Positions 55,158 through 64,000 of a DNA stretch of 64,000 nt are shown here, piece after piece. The stretch's first letter is position 1; the number at the start of each line of letters is the position of its first letter. Both the position numbers and the translations under genes were made by a program. The DNA is taken from the NCBI GenBank assembly GCA_900315345.1, contig OMYP01000008.1, positions 1-64,000 of the forward strand, in the 5' to 3' direction. The notes beneath the pieces were generated by a model that did no database searches, was not told where the DNA came from, and saw only the letters and a list, made by a program, of their open reading frames with translations. This stretch comes from an uncultured Selenomonadales bacterium. GTDB lineage: Bacteria > Bacillota > Negativicutes > Acidaminococcales > Acidaminococcaceae.

Positions 55158-58100
55158 TTGAAACATTTATAAAACGACCGGTTTTTACAACCATGTTCAT
55201 TCTGGTGCTGATCGTTTTCGGTATCCGTTCCTATCCGGGGCTGGGCGTAGACCTGTATCCTGACGTGGACCTGCCCATGGTAGGCGTTACCGTAACCTAT
55301 GAAGGCACAGCGCCGGAGGAAATGGAAACCCTGGTTACCAAACCCATCGAGAGCCGTGTGAGCCAGGTTTCCGGTATCAAAACAATAACTTCTTCCATCC
55401 GGGAAGGGTATTCCCAGACCGTGCTGGAGTTTGAAATCGGCACGGATCCCCGCCAGATGGCCAGTGAGGTCCGTGAAAAGGTGGCGGGTGTGCGCCGCCG
55501 TCTGCCGGACGATATCGATGAGCCGGTAGTGCAGCGGTTTGATATGGCTTCCCAGGCCATTGTGTCTTACAGTTTTTCTTCGGATAAACGGAGCACAGGC
55601 GAGATCCGCCGCATTGTCAATGACGTACTGATCGACGGGCTGCAGATGCTGGAAGGCGTGGCCGACGTTTCCATTTACGGCTCCGCAGACCGGGCCATCA
55701 AGGTCCATGTAAAATCGGACAAGCTGAGCCAGTACGGAATTTCCTTCCAGACGGTGCTGGCAAAAGTGAACAGCGCCAATATCAATACCCCCGGCGGCAA
55801 GGTGCGGGACAACAGCAATACCATTACGGTCCGCACCATTGGGAAACTGAATACCATTGATGATTTCAAGAAGATCATTGTGGCCAACAAGGACGGCAAG
55901 CCTATCCGGCTGACGGATGTGGCGGACCTGGAAGACAGCTGGGAAGACGCGGAATCCTTTTCCCGTACCAACGGCGTTCCATCCGTTATGATGGCGGTGC
56001 GCAAGCAGAGCCGTACCAATACGGTAGAGGTCATCGACACGGTGAACAAGGAACTGGCAAAGATGATGGCCCAGGACATGCCGCCTGATATCCATATGGA
56101 AGTTGTCCGTGACCAGAGCCGGTACATCCGGGAGAACGTGGCGGACGTGTGGAACACCATTTTGTTCGGCGGTTTCCTGGCCCTTCTCATCACTTATCTG
56201 TTCCTGGGGGACCTGCGGGCTACCATTATCGGTGGCCTTGCCATTCCTACTTCTATTATCGCTACATTTTTCCTGATGGATGTTATGGGTTTTACCCTGA
56301 ACAATATGTCACTGATGGGCCTGTCGCTGGCCGTTGGGTTCCTGATTGACGATGCTATCGTGCTGGTGGAAAATATTTTCCGCCACATGGAAATGGGGAA
56401 GACTCCTTTTGCGGCTTCGGCCGATGCTACCAAGGAACTGGTGCTGGCCATTCTGGCCACGTCCATGTCCCTGATGGCAGTGTTTGTTCCCATCGGCAGC
56501 ATGGGTGAGACCATCGGGCAGTTCTTTAAGCAGTTCGGCCTGACGGTTGCTTTTGCTCTGGCTTTTTCCACGATTTCCGCTTACACCCTGACGCCTATGG
56601 TGTCGGCCCACTGGCTGAAGAAACCAGGAGAAGACAGGGACTATCGCCCTGCTTTTATTGATTCTGTAGTGAACAAATTTAACGATGGGTTTGAGTATGT
56701 TCGCAGTCTTTACAATGAACTGATGGCCTTTGCCATCAATCATCCGAAAAAAATCGTGGCGGGATCTCTGGCCACTCTTGTATTCAATTTGTTCCTGCTG
56801 CCCTTCGTGGGTACAGAGTTGCAGCCGATTTACGATTCCGGGGAATTCCGGGTCAACATGAAGGCGCCGGCGGGCATCGGGCTGGACCAGATGGCTGCCT
56901 GGTCGAAATATCTGGAAGATACCGTTATGAAGATTAAGGAAGTCAACGTAACGGCCATGCATCTGGGCGGTGTCCGGACCCAGGTGAACGAGGGAAGTAT
57001 CGAAGTAAAGCTGAAACCTCTGGAAGACCGGAACCGGGGCATGCTGGATATTATGAACGAGCTGCGCAGGGATTTCCGGGATATTGGTGAAATGCAGGTG
57101 GCGGTAGTAACCAACCAGGGCAGCCGTGGGGATCCCCGGCCGGTACAGATCGGCCTCCGGGGCAGCGACTTAACGCGGCTGACAAAGTATGCCAATGATC
57201 TGGCGGAAAAGATCCGTCAGGTGCCGGGCTCCGCAGACGTGGAAGTAATCGGCATCGATCCGGAACCGGAGATCATGGTGCGGCTGGACCAGACTAAGGC
57301 CAGCCAGCTTGGCCTGGATAACGCCAGCGTGGGACGGGTGGTTCAGTATGCCTTCCAGGGCAAGAGCACCGGTAACTCCTATACCATTGGCAACAACGAC
57401 TATGATATCATCGTACAGATGGACAAGAGCGACCGCCGGACCATCCAGGACGTAGAAAACCTGCGGGTATCCACCGAATCCGGCGAATTCGTGCGGTTAG
57501 GCGATGTGGCGGAAGTGAAGCTGGGTTCCGGTCCTACCCGTATTGACCGGGAAGGCCGCCAGCGTCAGATCGGCGTGTATTCCAACGCGGTAGGCACGTC
57601 TCCCGGCGATCTGCTGAAGGTGATTGAAGGCCAGCTGATTCCGGAACTGAACATGGATATCGGTTACCGTTACAAACTGATCGGCAACTCCGATATGATG
57701 AGCCGTATCTTCGGGGAAATCGTGAAGGCGGTCGTGCTGGCCATTGTGCTGATCTATATGGTGCTGGCTGCCGAATTCGAAAGCTTTTCCCAGCCCTTTG
57801 TTATCATGATGAGTCTGCCTTTCGCCATCATTGGCGCCGTGCTGGGTCTTCTGGTAGCGAACCAGACCGGCAACATGATGTCCCTGATCGGCGTTACCAT
57901 GCTGTTAGGCCTGGTAACCAAGAACGCCATTTTGCTGGTTGACTATGCAAACCAGGCCAGGGAAAACGGGATGCCTTTGAAAGAGGCGATCCTGGAAGCC
58001 TGCTCCCTGCGTCTGCGTCCGATCTTTATGACGACCCTGTCCACCATGCTGGGCATGCTTCCCGTTGCGCTGGGCATCGGCGCCGGCGCGGAATTGCGGC

Positions 58101-58228
58101 AGAGCATGGGCGTGGTCCTGATCGGCGGTCTTACCACATCCACCCTGCTGACCCTGGTGGTTGTGCCATTGATTTATTTGTTAACGGAAGAATACAAAGA
58201 GAAAAAGAACGCGCAGAAAGCTGCCTGA
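55154..58228 (+). CDS. RND efflux pump, AcrB/HAE-1 family
   Basis: 1024 aa, twelve transmembrane helices and two large periplasmic loops. MIETFIKRPVFTTMFILV is the typical start; GFLIDDAIVLVEN holds the TM4 Asp pair used in proton relay; LVTKNAILLVDYANQ is the TM10 counterpart. Secondary proton-driven export of drugs or lipophiles across the diderm envelope with the adaptor. Complete. Followed by a 158-base gap without a gene. Confidence 0.96.
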   Translation: MIETFIKRPVFTTMFILVLIVFGIRSYPGLGVDLYPDVDLPMVGVTVTYEGTAPEEMETLVTKPIESRVSQVSGIKTITSSIREGYSQTVLEFEIGTDPRQMASEVREKVAGVRRRLPDDIDEPVVQRFDMASQAIVSYSFSSDKRSTGEIRRIVNDVLIDGLQMLEGVADVSIYGSADRAIKVHVKSDKLSQYGISFQTVLAKVNSANINTPGGKVRDNSNTITVRTIGKLNTIDDFKKIIVANKDGKPIRLTDVADLEDSWEDAESFSRTNGVPSVMMAVRKQSRTNTVEVIDTVNKELAKMMAQDMPPDIHMEVVRDQSRYIRENVADVWNTILFGGFLALLITYLFLGDLRATIIGGLAIPTSIIATFFLMDVMGFTLNNMSLMGLSLAVGFLIDDAIVLVENIFRHMEMGKTPFAASADATKELVLAILATSMSLMAVFVPIGSMGETIGQFFKQFGLTVAFALAFSTISAYTLTPMVSAHWLKKPGEDRDYRPAFIDSVVNKFNDGFEYVRSLYNELMAFAINHPKKIVAGSLATLVFNLFLLPFVGTELQPIYDSGEFRVNMKAPAGIGLDQMAAWSKYLEDTVMKIKEVNVTAMHLGGVRTQVNEGSIEVKLKPLEDRNRGMLDIMNELRRDFRDIGEMQVAVVTNQGSRGDPRPVQIGLRGSDLTRLTKYANDLAEKIRQVPGSADVEVIGIDPEPEIMVRLDQTKASQLGLDNASVGRVVQYAFQGKSTGNSYTIGNNDYDIIVQMDKSDRRTIQDVENLRVSTESGEFVRLGDVAEVKLGSGPTRIDREGRQRQIGVYSNAVGTSPGDLLKVIEGQLIPELNMDIGYRYKLIGNSDMMSRIFGEIVKAVVLAIVLIYMVLAAEFESFSQPFVIMMSLPFAIIGAVLGLLVANQTGNMMSLIGVTMLLGLVTKNAILLVDYANQARENGMPLKEAILEACSLRLRPIFMTTLSTMLGMLPVALGIGAGAELRQSMGVVLIGGLTTSTLLTLVVVPLIYLLTEEYKEKKNAQKAA

Positions 58229-58386
58229 ATATAGAAGGATGATTATTGCATCAGAGTACGGTTGCAGTAATCGCGTGATATTCGATGACATAATCAAATA
58301 ATAGCGAACGAAATTACTTTTTGCGCATGTATGGAAAACGAAATGAATTGTGTTGTTTGCAATAATTTCTGTTTCCGGAGGAGACC

Positions 58387-59142
58387 ATGAGTTACGAAAC
58401 AGATATGAGTGAAGCGCTGGCTGCGTATAAAGCCGGCCGGCTGACAGAAAAAGAGGTTCTGGATACGTTTCACCGGCTCAGCGTGACCGATCTGGGTTAC
58501 GCCCGGCTGGATCATGACCGCAGCCTGCGGCGGGGGTTCCCCGAGGTTGTTTATTGTGAAGGAAAAACCATTCAGCAGGCTTCATCCATTTTGTCGGTGC
58601 TGGCTGCCCGGCACGCCAACGTGTTAGGAACCAGGGCTTCGGAGGAATTGTATGAAGTGGTGAAAGAGACAGTTCCCGATGCCGTGTATTATCCTCAGGC
58701 ACGGCTCATCGTTCTGGAGCGGGAGCCGCTGCCAAAGGATCCGGAACATAAAATTGCGGTGATAACGGCCGGGACCAGCGATGTTCCCATTGCCGAGGAA
58801 GCGGCCATTACGGCGGAACTGATGGGCAATGAGGTGATGCGTATCTACGATGTAGGCGTGGCCGGGATCCATCGGCTGCTGGGAAAAGTGGACGAGATAC
58901 GCAGCGCCAACGTGGTTATCGTCATTGCCGGTATGGAAGGGGCCCTGGCCAGCGTGGTAGGGGGCCTGGTAGACAAACCGGTCATAGCGGTTCCCACCAG
59001 CGTAGGCTATGGAGCCAACTTCAAAGGCCTGTCCGCATTGCTGGGAATGCTGAACAGCTGCAGCGCCGGTGTGGCCGTAGTCAATATTGACAACGGGTTT
59101 GGCGCCGGACGGATGGCAAGCATTATCAACCATTTGCGTTAA
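58387..59142 (+). CDS. larB: Nickel-pincer cofactor biosynthesis protein LarB
   Basis: 251 aa; carboxylates and hydrolyses nicotinic acid adenine dinucleotide to start the nickel-pincer cofactor of lactate racemase. VITAGTSDVPIAEEAAITAELMGNEV and VVIAGMEGALASVVGGLVDKPVIAVPTSVGYG match the PurE-like fold. ATG 58387 preceded by GGAGGAG. Nineteen bases before larC. LarE and LarA are not in this window. Confidence 0.94.
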   Translation: MSYETDMSEALAAYKAGRLTEKEVLDTFHRLSVTDLGYARLDHDRSLRRGFPEVVYCEGKTIQQASSILSVLAARHANVLGTRASEELYEVVKETVPDAVYYPQARLIVLEREPLPKDPEHKIAVITAGTSDVPIAEEAAITAELMGNEVMRIYDVGVAGIHRLLGKVDEIRSANVVIVIAGMEGALASVVGGLVDKPVIAVPTSVGYGANFKGLSALLGMLNSCSAGVAVVNIDNGFGAGRMASIINHLR

Positions 59143-59161
59143 AAATAATTAGGAGAACAGA

Positions 59162-60622
59162 ATGAAAGCATTATTTATAGAACCCTTTGCCGGAATCAGC
59201 GGCAACATGATGCTTGGGGCCCTGATTGATGCAGGGGTGCCTTTTGCGTATCTGGAAGAAGAATTCAGAAAGCTGCACCTGGGCGAGTACGAACTGGTAA
59301 ATAAAAGTGTGAACAAGAGCGGGATCCAGGCCCGGTATTTTAACGTTGTGCTGCCGGAAGAACACCATCACGAACATGTTCACGAGCACAGTCACGAACA
59401 CGAACATGAGCATGAACATGACGATGCTCATTCAGGGGAAGAGATTCATGACCATGCATGGATGCATGCCCATGGCATTGCCCACAGTCACGGTGAAGTA
59501 AAAGAAGAGCATGGGCATGATCATCACCATGTGCACTGTGATGATCATCATCACGAACAGGAACATGTACACAGCCATGAACATGCTCATGAACACCAGC
59601 ATCACCATCACCACGAGCATCGGAACCTTCACGATATAGAAAAAATTCTGGATCAGTCTGATCTTTCTTCTGATGTAATATCCAAAGCTAAAGAGGTATT
59701 TCTTGCCATAGCCCGGGCGGAAGCCAAAGTCCACGGAAGTACGGTGGAGGAGATACATTTCCATGAAGTAGGCGCTATTGATACGATTATCGATGTGGTG
59801 GGAAATATTCTGGCGCTGCAGTATCTGGGGATTGAAAAAATTTTTACGGCTCCGGTCAATACCGGCTTTGGTTTTGTAGAGTGTGCCCACGGGCAGATGC
59901 CTGTACCTGCTCCTGCTACTGCCGAATTATTGCAGGGACTGCCCCATTACAGGGGAACCGTAGACAAAGAAATGACAACTCCCACCGGCGCTGCCCTGCT
60001 GAAAGTACTGGCGGTTCCCGTTGAAGAAGTGCCGGCAGGATTTATCGGTGAGCGCATCGGTTATGGAGCCGGAACCAGGGATGTTGCCATTCCCAATGTG
60101 CTGCGCATCAATTGCGGTACATGGGATGGTGGCGTAAAAAATGCTGTAGGATCTCTGGGAGCAGCGGCAGCTGTTCCGGTATCGGAGAACGCAGCAGAAA
60201 CTTTGCTCGTGCTGGAGTGTAATCTGGATGACATGAATCCGGAAATCTATCCCTATGTGCTGGAAAAGTTGCTGGCAGCAGGGGCAATGGATGCATGGCT
60301 CCAGCCCATTGTCATGAAAAAAGGACGCCCTGCCCAGATGCTGAAAGCTCTGTGCAGCGAGGAATCGCAGCCGGTCCTGCAGAAAATTATTTTTACGGAA
60401 ACCACTACGTTAGGCGTGCGCAGTTATTCTGTACAGCGTACGGCGCTGGCCCGCAGCTGGAAAAAGGTTTCCACTCCCTGGGGAGAGGTTCGTGTAAAGG
60501 AAGGCATACTGGATGGCCAGGTGGTGAATGCTGCCCCGGAATTTGAAGACTGCAGGCAGATTGCGGAAAAAAGCGGCCAGCCCCTGAAAGCTGTGGCAGC
60601 CGCCGCTATGAAAGAATATTGA
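59162..60622 (+). CDS. larC: Nickel insertase LarC with long His-rich segment
   Basis: 486 aa, one continuous frame (no frameshift as in L. plantarum larC1/2). Inserts nickel into the pincer cofactor with CTP. LFIEPFAGISGNMMLGALIDAG opens the family; residues 68-153 hold 39 His, presumably binding nickel; then VHFHEVGAIDTIIDVVG-type core and CNLDDMNPEIYPYV. RBS AGGAGAAC. The His tract is encoded by repetitive CA(T/C) motifs and might vary in length. Confidence 0.93.
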   Translation: MKALFIEPFAGISGNMMLGALIDAGVPFAYLEEEFRKLHLGEYELVNKSVNKSGIQARYFNVVLPEEHHHEHVHEHSHEHEHEHEHDDAHSGEEIHDHAWMHAHGIAHSHGEVKEEHGHDHHHVHCDDHHHEQEHVHSHEHAHEHQHHHHHEHRNLHDIEKILDQSDLSSDVISKAKEVFLAIARAEAKVHGSTVEEIHFHEVGAIDTIIDVVGNILALQYLGIEKIFTAPVNTGFGFVECAHGQMPVPAPATAELLQGLPHYRGTVDKEMTTPTGAALLKVLAVPVEEVPAGFIGERIGYGAGTRDVAIPNVLRINCGTWDGGVKNAVGSLGAAAAVPVSENAAETLLVLECNLDDMNPEIYPYVLEKLLAAGAMDAWLQPIVMKKGRPAQMLKALCSEESQPVLQKIIFTETTTLGVRSYSVQRTALARSWKKVSTPWGEVRVKEGILDGQVVNAAPEFEDCRQIAEKSGQPLKAVAAAAMKEY

Positions 60623-60666
60623 CGAGAGATTACGCTTATTCGCCTCCAGGGTATGCAGGCGGATGG

Positions 60667-61752
60667 ATGATCGTTTCAGAATTGATCCTTGAATACTATT
60701 TTAAATACGATCACTCATTAAAAAAACTTAAGAAAACAGAGGAATTCGTTTTGGACTTTGAAAAGTATATTGATTTACTGGAAGAAACACTGTGCTCGTT
60801 GGGAAATGTCCAGACTAAAAAGATCAATTACGGCGCCCAGATTATTCTGACGGGTACCGGGAAAAAAGTAACACTTAATGTGTACAACGGTAAAAAAGGC
60901 ATCAGCCTGGTCTGGGGCGGCGGCGATGACGAACTGCAGGCCCGGGCGGCGAAGCTGGTACAGGAAATCCCGCTGCATAATAAAAAATCCGAAGGGGTGT
61001 CCGGAGCCCGCGGAAACAACGGAAGTCAGAATAAAATGGAAAACCGGGGAGAAATTCATTTCAGTTCTTCCCAGGCCCGGCTCTTGCTTGCAGATGAACC
61101 GGGTTTCCCCGGTGTATGGATGGGCAGCGATGAGAGCGGCAAAGGCGATTATTTTGGACCATTGGTAGTTGCTGCTGTCTGCCTTGATCAAAAGGGCGGG
61201 GACGGGTTGCTGCAGGCCGGGGTAAAAGATTGCAAAGCCATGTCGGATACAAAAGTGCTGGAGCTGGCGGAAGTGATTGAAAAGAGCGCGCTGGCTTACA
61301 GCGTGCTGATCATGAAGCCACACGTATATAATATGCGCTATGAACAGATTCAGGGCCAGGGCGGATCTTTAAATGTTTTGCTGGCGCTGGGCCATATTGC
61401 GGCCCTGAAACAGGCCTGGAAGAAATATCCCCGGTGCAGGTGGGCCCTGGTGGACCAGTTTGCCAAAAACGAAAGTATACCTGAAGGGGTACGTGCCTTT
61501 GCGCCGGATATGCAGGTGTTTCAGCGGCCCCGGGCGGAAGAAGATATTGCCGTGGCTGCGGCCAGTGTGCTGGCAAGGGCTTCGTTCCTCAGGGAGATAG
61601 AGGAACTTGGGAAAACCGCCGGCATCGGGCGGATCCCCAAAGGCGGCGGGGAAGCGGCGACCAATGCCGCACGGCGTCTGATGCAGAAACAGGGGGAAGA
61701 AGCCCTGGGGCATTATGTGAAACTGCATTTTGCGAATACGAAAAAATTATAA
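60667..61752 (+). CDS. rnhC: Ribonuclease HIII
   Basis: 361 aa from ATG 60667; an earlier TTG at 60619 has no ribosome site and its product is unlike the family. The N-terminal TBP-like substrate-binding domain (about 1-95), a variable linker, then the catalytic domain: GSDESGKGDYFGPLVVAA, VKDCKAMSDTKVLE and VDQFAK give the DEDE metal site. Removes RNA from RNA/DNA hybrids. Ends near the larC operon; the earlier part lies in the 3' end of that unit. Confidence 0.9.
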   Translation: MIVSELILEYYFKYDHSLKKLKKTEEFVLDFEKYIDLLEETLCSLGNVQTKKINYGAQIILTGTGKKVTLNVYNGKKGISLVWGGGDDELQARAAKLVQEIPLHNKKSEGVSGARGNNGSQNKMENRGEIHFSSSQARLLLADEPGFPGVWMGSDESGKGDYFGPLVVAAVCLDQKGGDGLLQAGVKDCKAMSDTKVLELAEVIEKSALAYSVLIMKPHVYNMRYEQIQGQGGSLNVLLALGHIAALKQAWKKYPRCRWALVDQFAKNESIPEGVRAFAPDMQVFQRPRAEEDIAVAAASVLARASFLREIEELGKTAGIGRIPKGGGEAATNAARRLMQKQGEEALGHYVKLHFANTKKL

Positions 61753-61812
61753 AATACATTTGAAAGAAAGAAGTTCATCTACAGTTGTTTTGCTGCCGGT
61801 TTTATCTGACAG

Positions 61813-62904
61813 ATGTTAAAACAGGAAAGAAAGATAAAATTTACTGCTGCGGGGAGGGGACGTAGCAGGGAATTGGTGGCTCAGGGAATGCATCGTAATA
61901 AACTTTACAAGAGAATTGCACTGTTAGTAACTTTTGTACTGGCTATTTCAGCAACAGTCATCTATTTTACATTTGATATCCGGGCGATTGATTATCTGAC
62001 CATGTTTTCATCATGGTCTGTTTTGTGCGCGTTGGGATCCCTTGCAATCGGCCTGTTTTTTGACGGTACACGCCTTCTGACGCTGGCGAGGATAACAGGG
62101 GAGGATCTTTCGCTGCCGGATGTGACGAAAGTAGTCCTCAGTAATTATTTTCTGGCCCTTCTCACTCCCGGTGCTTCCGGCGGGGCCATTGCCCAGGTCA
62201 TGTTCATGCGCAGGGCAGGGGTGCCGGTAGCCCGTTCCACGCTGATCATCCTGGTCCGGACCATTATGTCCATTTTTTTCCTTATCATTATGGTTCCTTT
62301 TTTCATGGAACAGGATGATGCCATTACCAGCTGGATCCCTATGCCGGTTATCGTGATGGTATCCGTACTTTTTATTGCCATACCGGTTACTGCCGTTTTA
62401 CTGATGCGGACCGATTACCCGGAACGGATCATTTATTACTTTTCCCAGTACTTCAAACATGAACGGCGGCGTCAGGCGTTCCGCTGGTATCACGATTTCC
62501 GCCAGGCCGTTTATATTATGGGGAAACAGCCGGTTATGGTGCTTCGGGCCTTTATCGAGTCAGGGGTAAGCCTTACCTTTATTTATCTTACGGTTCCCTG
62601 CTTTTTTATGGGGCTGCAGTTTCCTTTTGACCTGGTACAGGTCCTGGGCCGTATGTACCTGCTGAACCTGGTGCTGTATTTTTCTCCTACGCCGGGAGGC
62701 AGCGGCATTGCAGAGGCAGGTTTTGTGGTATTGTTCTCCCCAATCGTTCCCAATGGTACTGTGGGTATACTGGCTGTCTTGTGGCGTTTTGCAGCGGAAT
62801 ACCTTCCTTTTGTATTAGGTGCCTGCATTACCCTCAGGGCTTTTGGATCGAATGTTCTTTCTGTAGCGGAAAAACATGCGGAAAAGAAGGGGAATGAAGA
62901 ATGA
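61813..62904 (+). CDS. YbhN/LPG-synthase-TM family flippase-like membrane protein
   Basis: 363 aa, about eight transmembrane helices. The family pattern LSNYFLALLTPGASGGAIAQVMFMRRAGVP and FSPTPGGSGIAEAGFVVLFS identify the lysylphosphatidylglycerol synthase TM domain family (UPF0104), here without the C-terminal aminoacyl-transferase part. Such proteins flip or act on lipids; substrate unknown. Overlaps the next gene by 4 bases (ATGA), so a functional link with the ArnT-like transferase is likely. Confidence 0.85.
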   Translation: MLKQERKIKFTAAGRGRSRELVAQGMHRNKLYKRIALLVTFVLAISATVIYFTFDIRAIDYLTMFSSWSVLCALGSLAIGLFFDGTRLLTLARITGEDLSLPDVTKVVLSNYFLALLTPGASGGAIAQVMFMRRAGVPVARSTLIILVRTIMSIFFLIIMVPFFMEQDDAITSWIPMPVIVMVSVLFIAIPVTAVLLMRTDYPERIIYYFSQYFKHERRRQAFRWYHDFRQAVYIMGKQPVMVLRAFIESGVSLTFIYLTVPCFFMGLQFPFDLVQVLGRMYLLNLVLYFSPTPGGSGIAEAGFVVLFSPIVPNGTVGILAVLWRFAAEYLPFVLGACITLRAFGSNVLSVAEKHAEKKGNEE

Positions 62905-64000
62905 ACCGTATTTCCCGAAACGTATTTTTGGTCCTGTTTTTTCTGACTGGTTTTGGAATGCTTTTTGCCAATCATTCCACCCCTCTTGCAGATCCCCGGG
63001 AATCCGTTTATGCGGAAATCGCCAGGGAGATGTTACAGTGCCAGGATTATCTGACGCCCCGTCTTTCGGATACGCCGCTGCCCGCTATGCCACCCCTTTA
63101 TTACTGGTTTACAGCAGGAATATTCCAGCTGTTTGGGGTCGGTGAATTTACAGCCCGTTTCCCCTCGGCGGTTATGGCTGTGCTGACAGTGATGGCTTCT
63201 TATTATTCTGCGACCCGGTTATGGAACGAACGGGTAGGATTCTGGACAGGCATGATTTTAGGCAGCAGCCTGCTGTTTTATTTTACCGGAAAGGCTTCGG
63301 GCACGGAGACAACCTGTTTGTTCTTTTGTACCGCAGCCTTGTTTTGTTTTTTGTTGGAAGAATATTGGCTCTTTTATGCTTTCTGCGGACTGGCGGTTCT
63401 TGCCCAGGGGTTCATGGGCATAATTTTTCCTTTCAGTGTGATTCTTTTCTATTTAGTTCTGACGGGAAAACCGGCGAAATTGCTGGAGATGCATGTGCTT
63501 CCCGGAATTCTTTTAAGCTGTGTTTTTTTTGCACCCTGGTATTTCCTGCAGTATGAAGCTCATGGAATGGAAGTTTTGCAGTCTGCTTTGCGCCTTGATC
63601 CTGTGGCAGGGACAGGCCTTTGGGAGGGCGTTGCAGGACATGATTGGAAATTTTGTCTGTTCCTCATACTGGCAGGTCTTTTCCCCTGGACCGGCCTGCT
63701 GCTAAAATCTGTTAAAGATGGCATCTGCGAAAGTAAGACCGGGGATCTGCGGAAAAATATCTTTTTGCTTTTCTGGTGTATGGCTCCGCTGCTTTTCTGC
63801 GGTTTGGGAGCCATAAGAATGACCGGAGGCGTGCTGCTGGCGTTTCCGGCTATGGCCATGCTGTCCAGCTGGAATATGGAACGGATGTTACGGGAAGATA
63901 AAGCAAATTTCAAAAGCTGGGCCTTTGTGAGCCTTATTACGTTTCTGGCAGCTTCTGCCTGCTGGGTATTTGCAGGGCGGGAGCTTCCCGGGCTGGCATT
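62901..64000 (+). CDS. ArnT-like (GT39/PMT family) glycosyltransferase, 3' end outside window
   Basis: The first 366 residues, from ATG 62901; the frame is open to the window end. Multiple transmembrane helices. The N-terminal extracytoplasmic loop after helix 1 carries LADPRESVYAEIAREML, the Asp/Glu pair of polyprenyl-phosphate-sugar transferases (ArnT: E/D...YA..AREM), then PRLSDTPLPAMPPLYYW. Transfers an undecaprenyl-linked sugar, as ArnT does with aminoarabinose to lipid A; the actual acceptor is unknown. Coupled to the flippase-like gene. Confidence 0.85.
   Translation, partial: MNRISRNVFLVLFFLTGFGMLFANHSTPLADPRESVYAEIAREMLQCQDYLTPRLSDTPLPAMPPLYYWFTAGIFQLFGVGEFTARFPSAVMAVLTVMASYYSATRLWNERVGFWTGMILGSSLLFYFTGKASGTETTCLFFCTAALFCFLLEEYWLFYAFCGLAVLAQGFMGIIFPFSVILFYLVLTGKPAKLLEMHVLPGILLSCVFFAPWYFLQYEAHGMEVLQSALRLDPVAGTGLWEGVAGHDWKFCLFLILAGLFPWTGLLLKSVKDGICESKTGDLRKNIFLLFWCMAPLLFCGLGAIRMTGGVLLAFPAMAMLSSWNMERMLREDKANFKSWAFVSLITFLAASACWVFAGRELPGLA

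Noticed and set aside
59380..59620. CRISPR-like or satellite repeat of CAT/GAA units
   Set aside because: Repeats are short, without spacers, and simply encode the His-rich part of LarC.

Overview
The window (64 kb, mid-50s %GC core with AT-richer islands) fits an anaerobic diderm Firmicute of the Negativicutes, most likely Acidaminococcales (Acidaminococcus/Phascolarctobacterium-like). Reasons: Firmicute signatures (T-box leader before glyQS, RNase HIII, strong Shine-Dalgarno sites, many TTG/GTG starts, SpoIID-domain protein) occur together with diderm features (RND efflux pump with membrane-fusion protein, GspL/PilO-like pilus proteins, ArnT-type glycosyltransferase) and anaerobe genes (rubrerythrin, PEP synthase, ferredoxin-type aldo/keto reductase). 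Genus is an inference.

Layout. 1-115: 3' end of a 5S rRNA and its terminator. 276-26649: ordinary chromosomal backbone: ferredoxin-type aldo/keto reductase (minus strand), yebC, ruvCAB, queH, spoIID-like, queA-tgt, yajC, 5-FTHF cyclo-ligase, secDF, a lipoprotein cyclophilin, phoH, a ybeY-cdd fusion, era, a CorC/HlyC-type protein, recO, rubrerythrin, glycine T-box plus glyQS, ppsA, an Imm32-like small protein and thpR.

26650-35514: a defence island. A 27-bp near-perfect palindrome marks its left edge, followed by a remnant resembling DUF4391, an AlbA_2 (Schlafen-like) protein with a 42-bp x3 repeat, a minus-strand HEPN (Apea-like) protein, then a tightly coupled type III restriction-modification operon mod - HEPN-like - res.

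35458-39718 (minus strand): a phage/plasmid-style replication block: sigma-like factor, an initiator-like protein whose gene contains a long TTATAA-type AT repeat, a DnaC-like loader, a DnaB helicase with an acidic insertion, and an XRE regulator. 40108-41830 (plus): amidase, DUF1659, DUF2922 and YvrJ proteins ending at a strong terminator; the divergent sigma-like gene lies across a very AT-rich 390-bp gap. No integrase, capsid or relaxase is seen.

41898-48308: an AT-rich locus I do not recognise as a described system: a divergent HTH-like protein, a soluble VirD4/TraG-like ATPase, a ClpP-fold protease with Glu at the catalytic Asp position, an HtpX-like membrane metalloprotease, a small unknown, an exported BamE-like protein, a sigma-4/SANT-like DNA-binding protein, a VbhA-antitoxin-like peptide and a small zinc ribbon. 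This is the best candidate for an undescribed system.

48370-64000: backbone again: SMR guanidinium-type exporter with a candidate guanidine riboswitch/terminator, an FMN-reductase remnant, kup, a reduced prepilin peptidase with GspL-like and PilO-like proteins, an RND efflux pair, larB-larC (His-rich LarC), RNase HIII, a YbhN/LPG-flippase-like protein and an ArnT-like transferase running off the window end.

Coordinates and motifs were read by eye; family names come from recognised motifs, not database searches.
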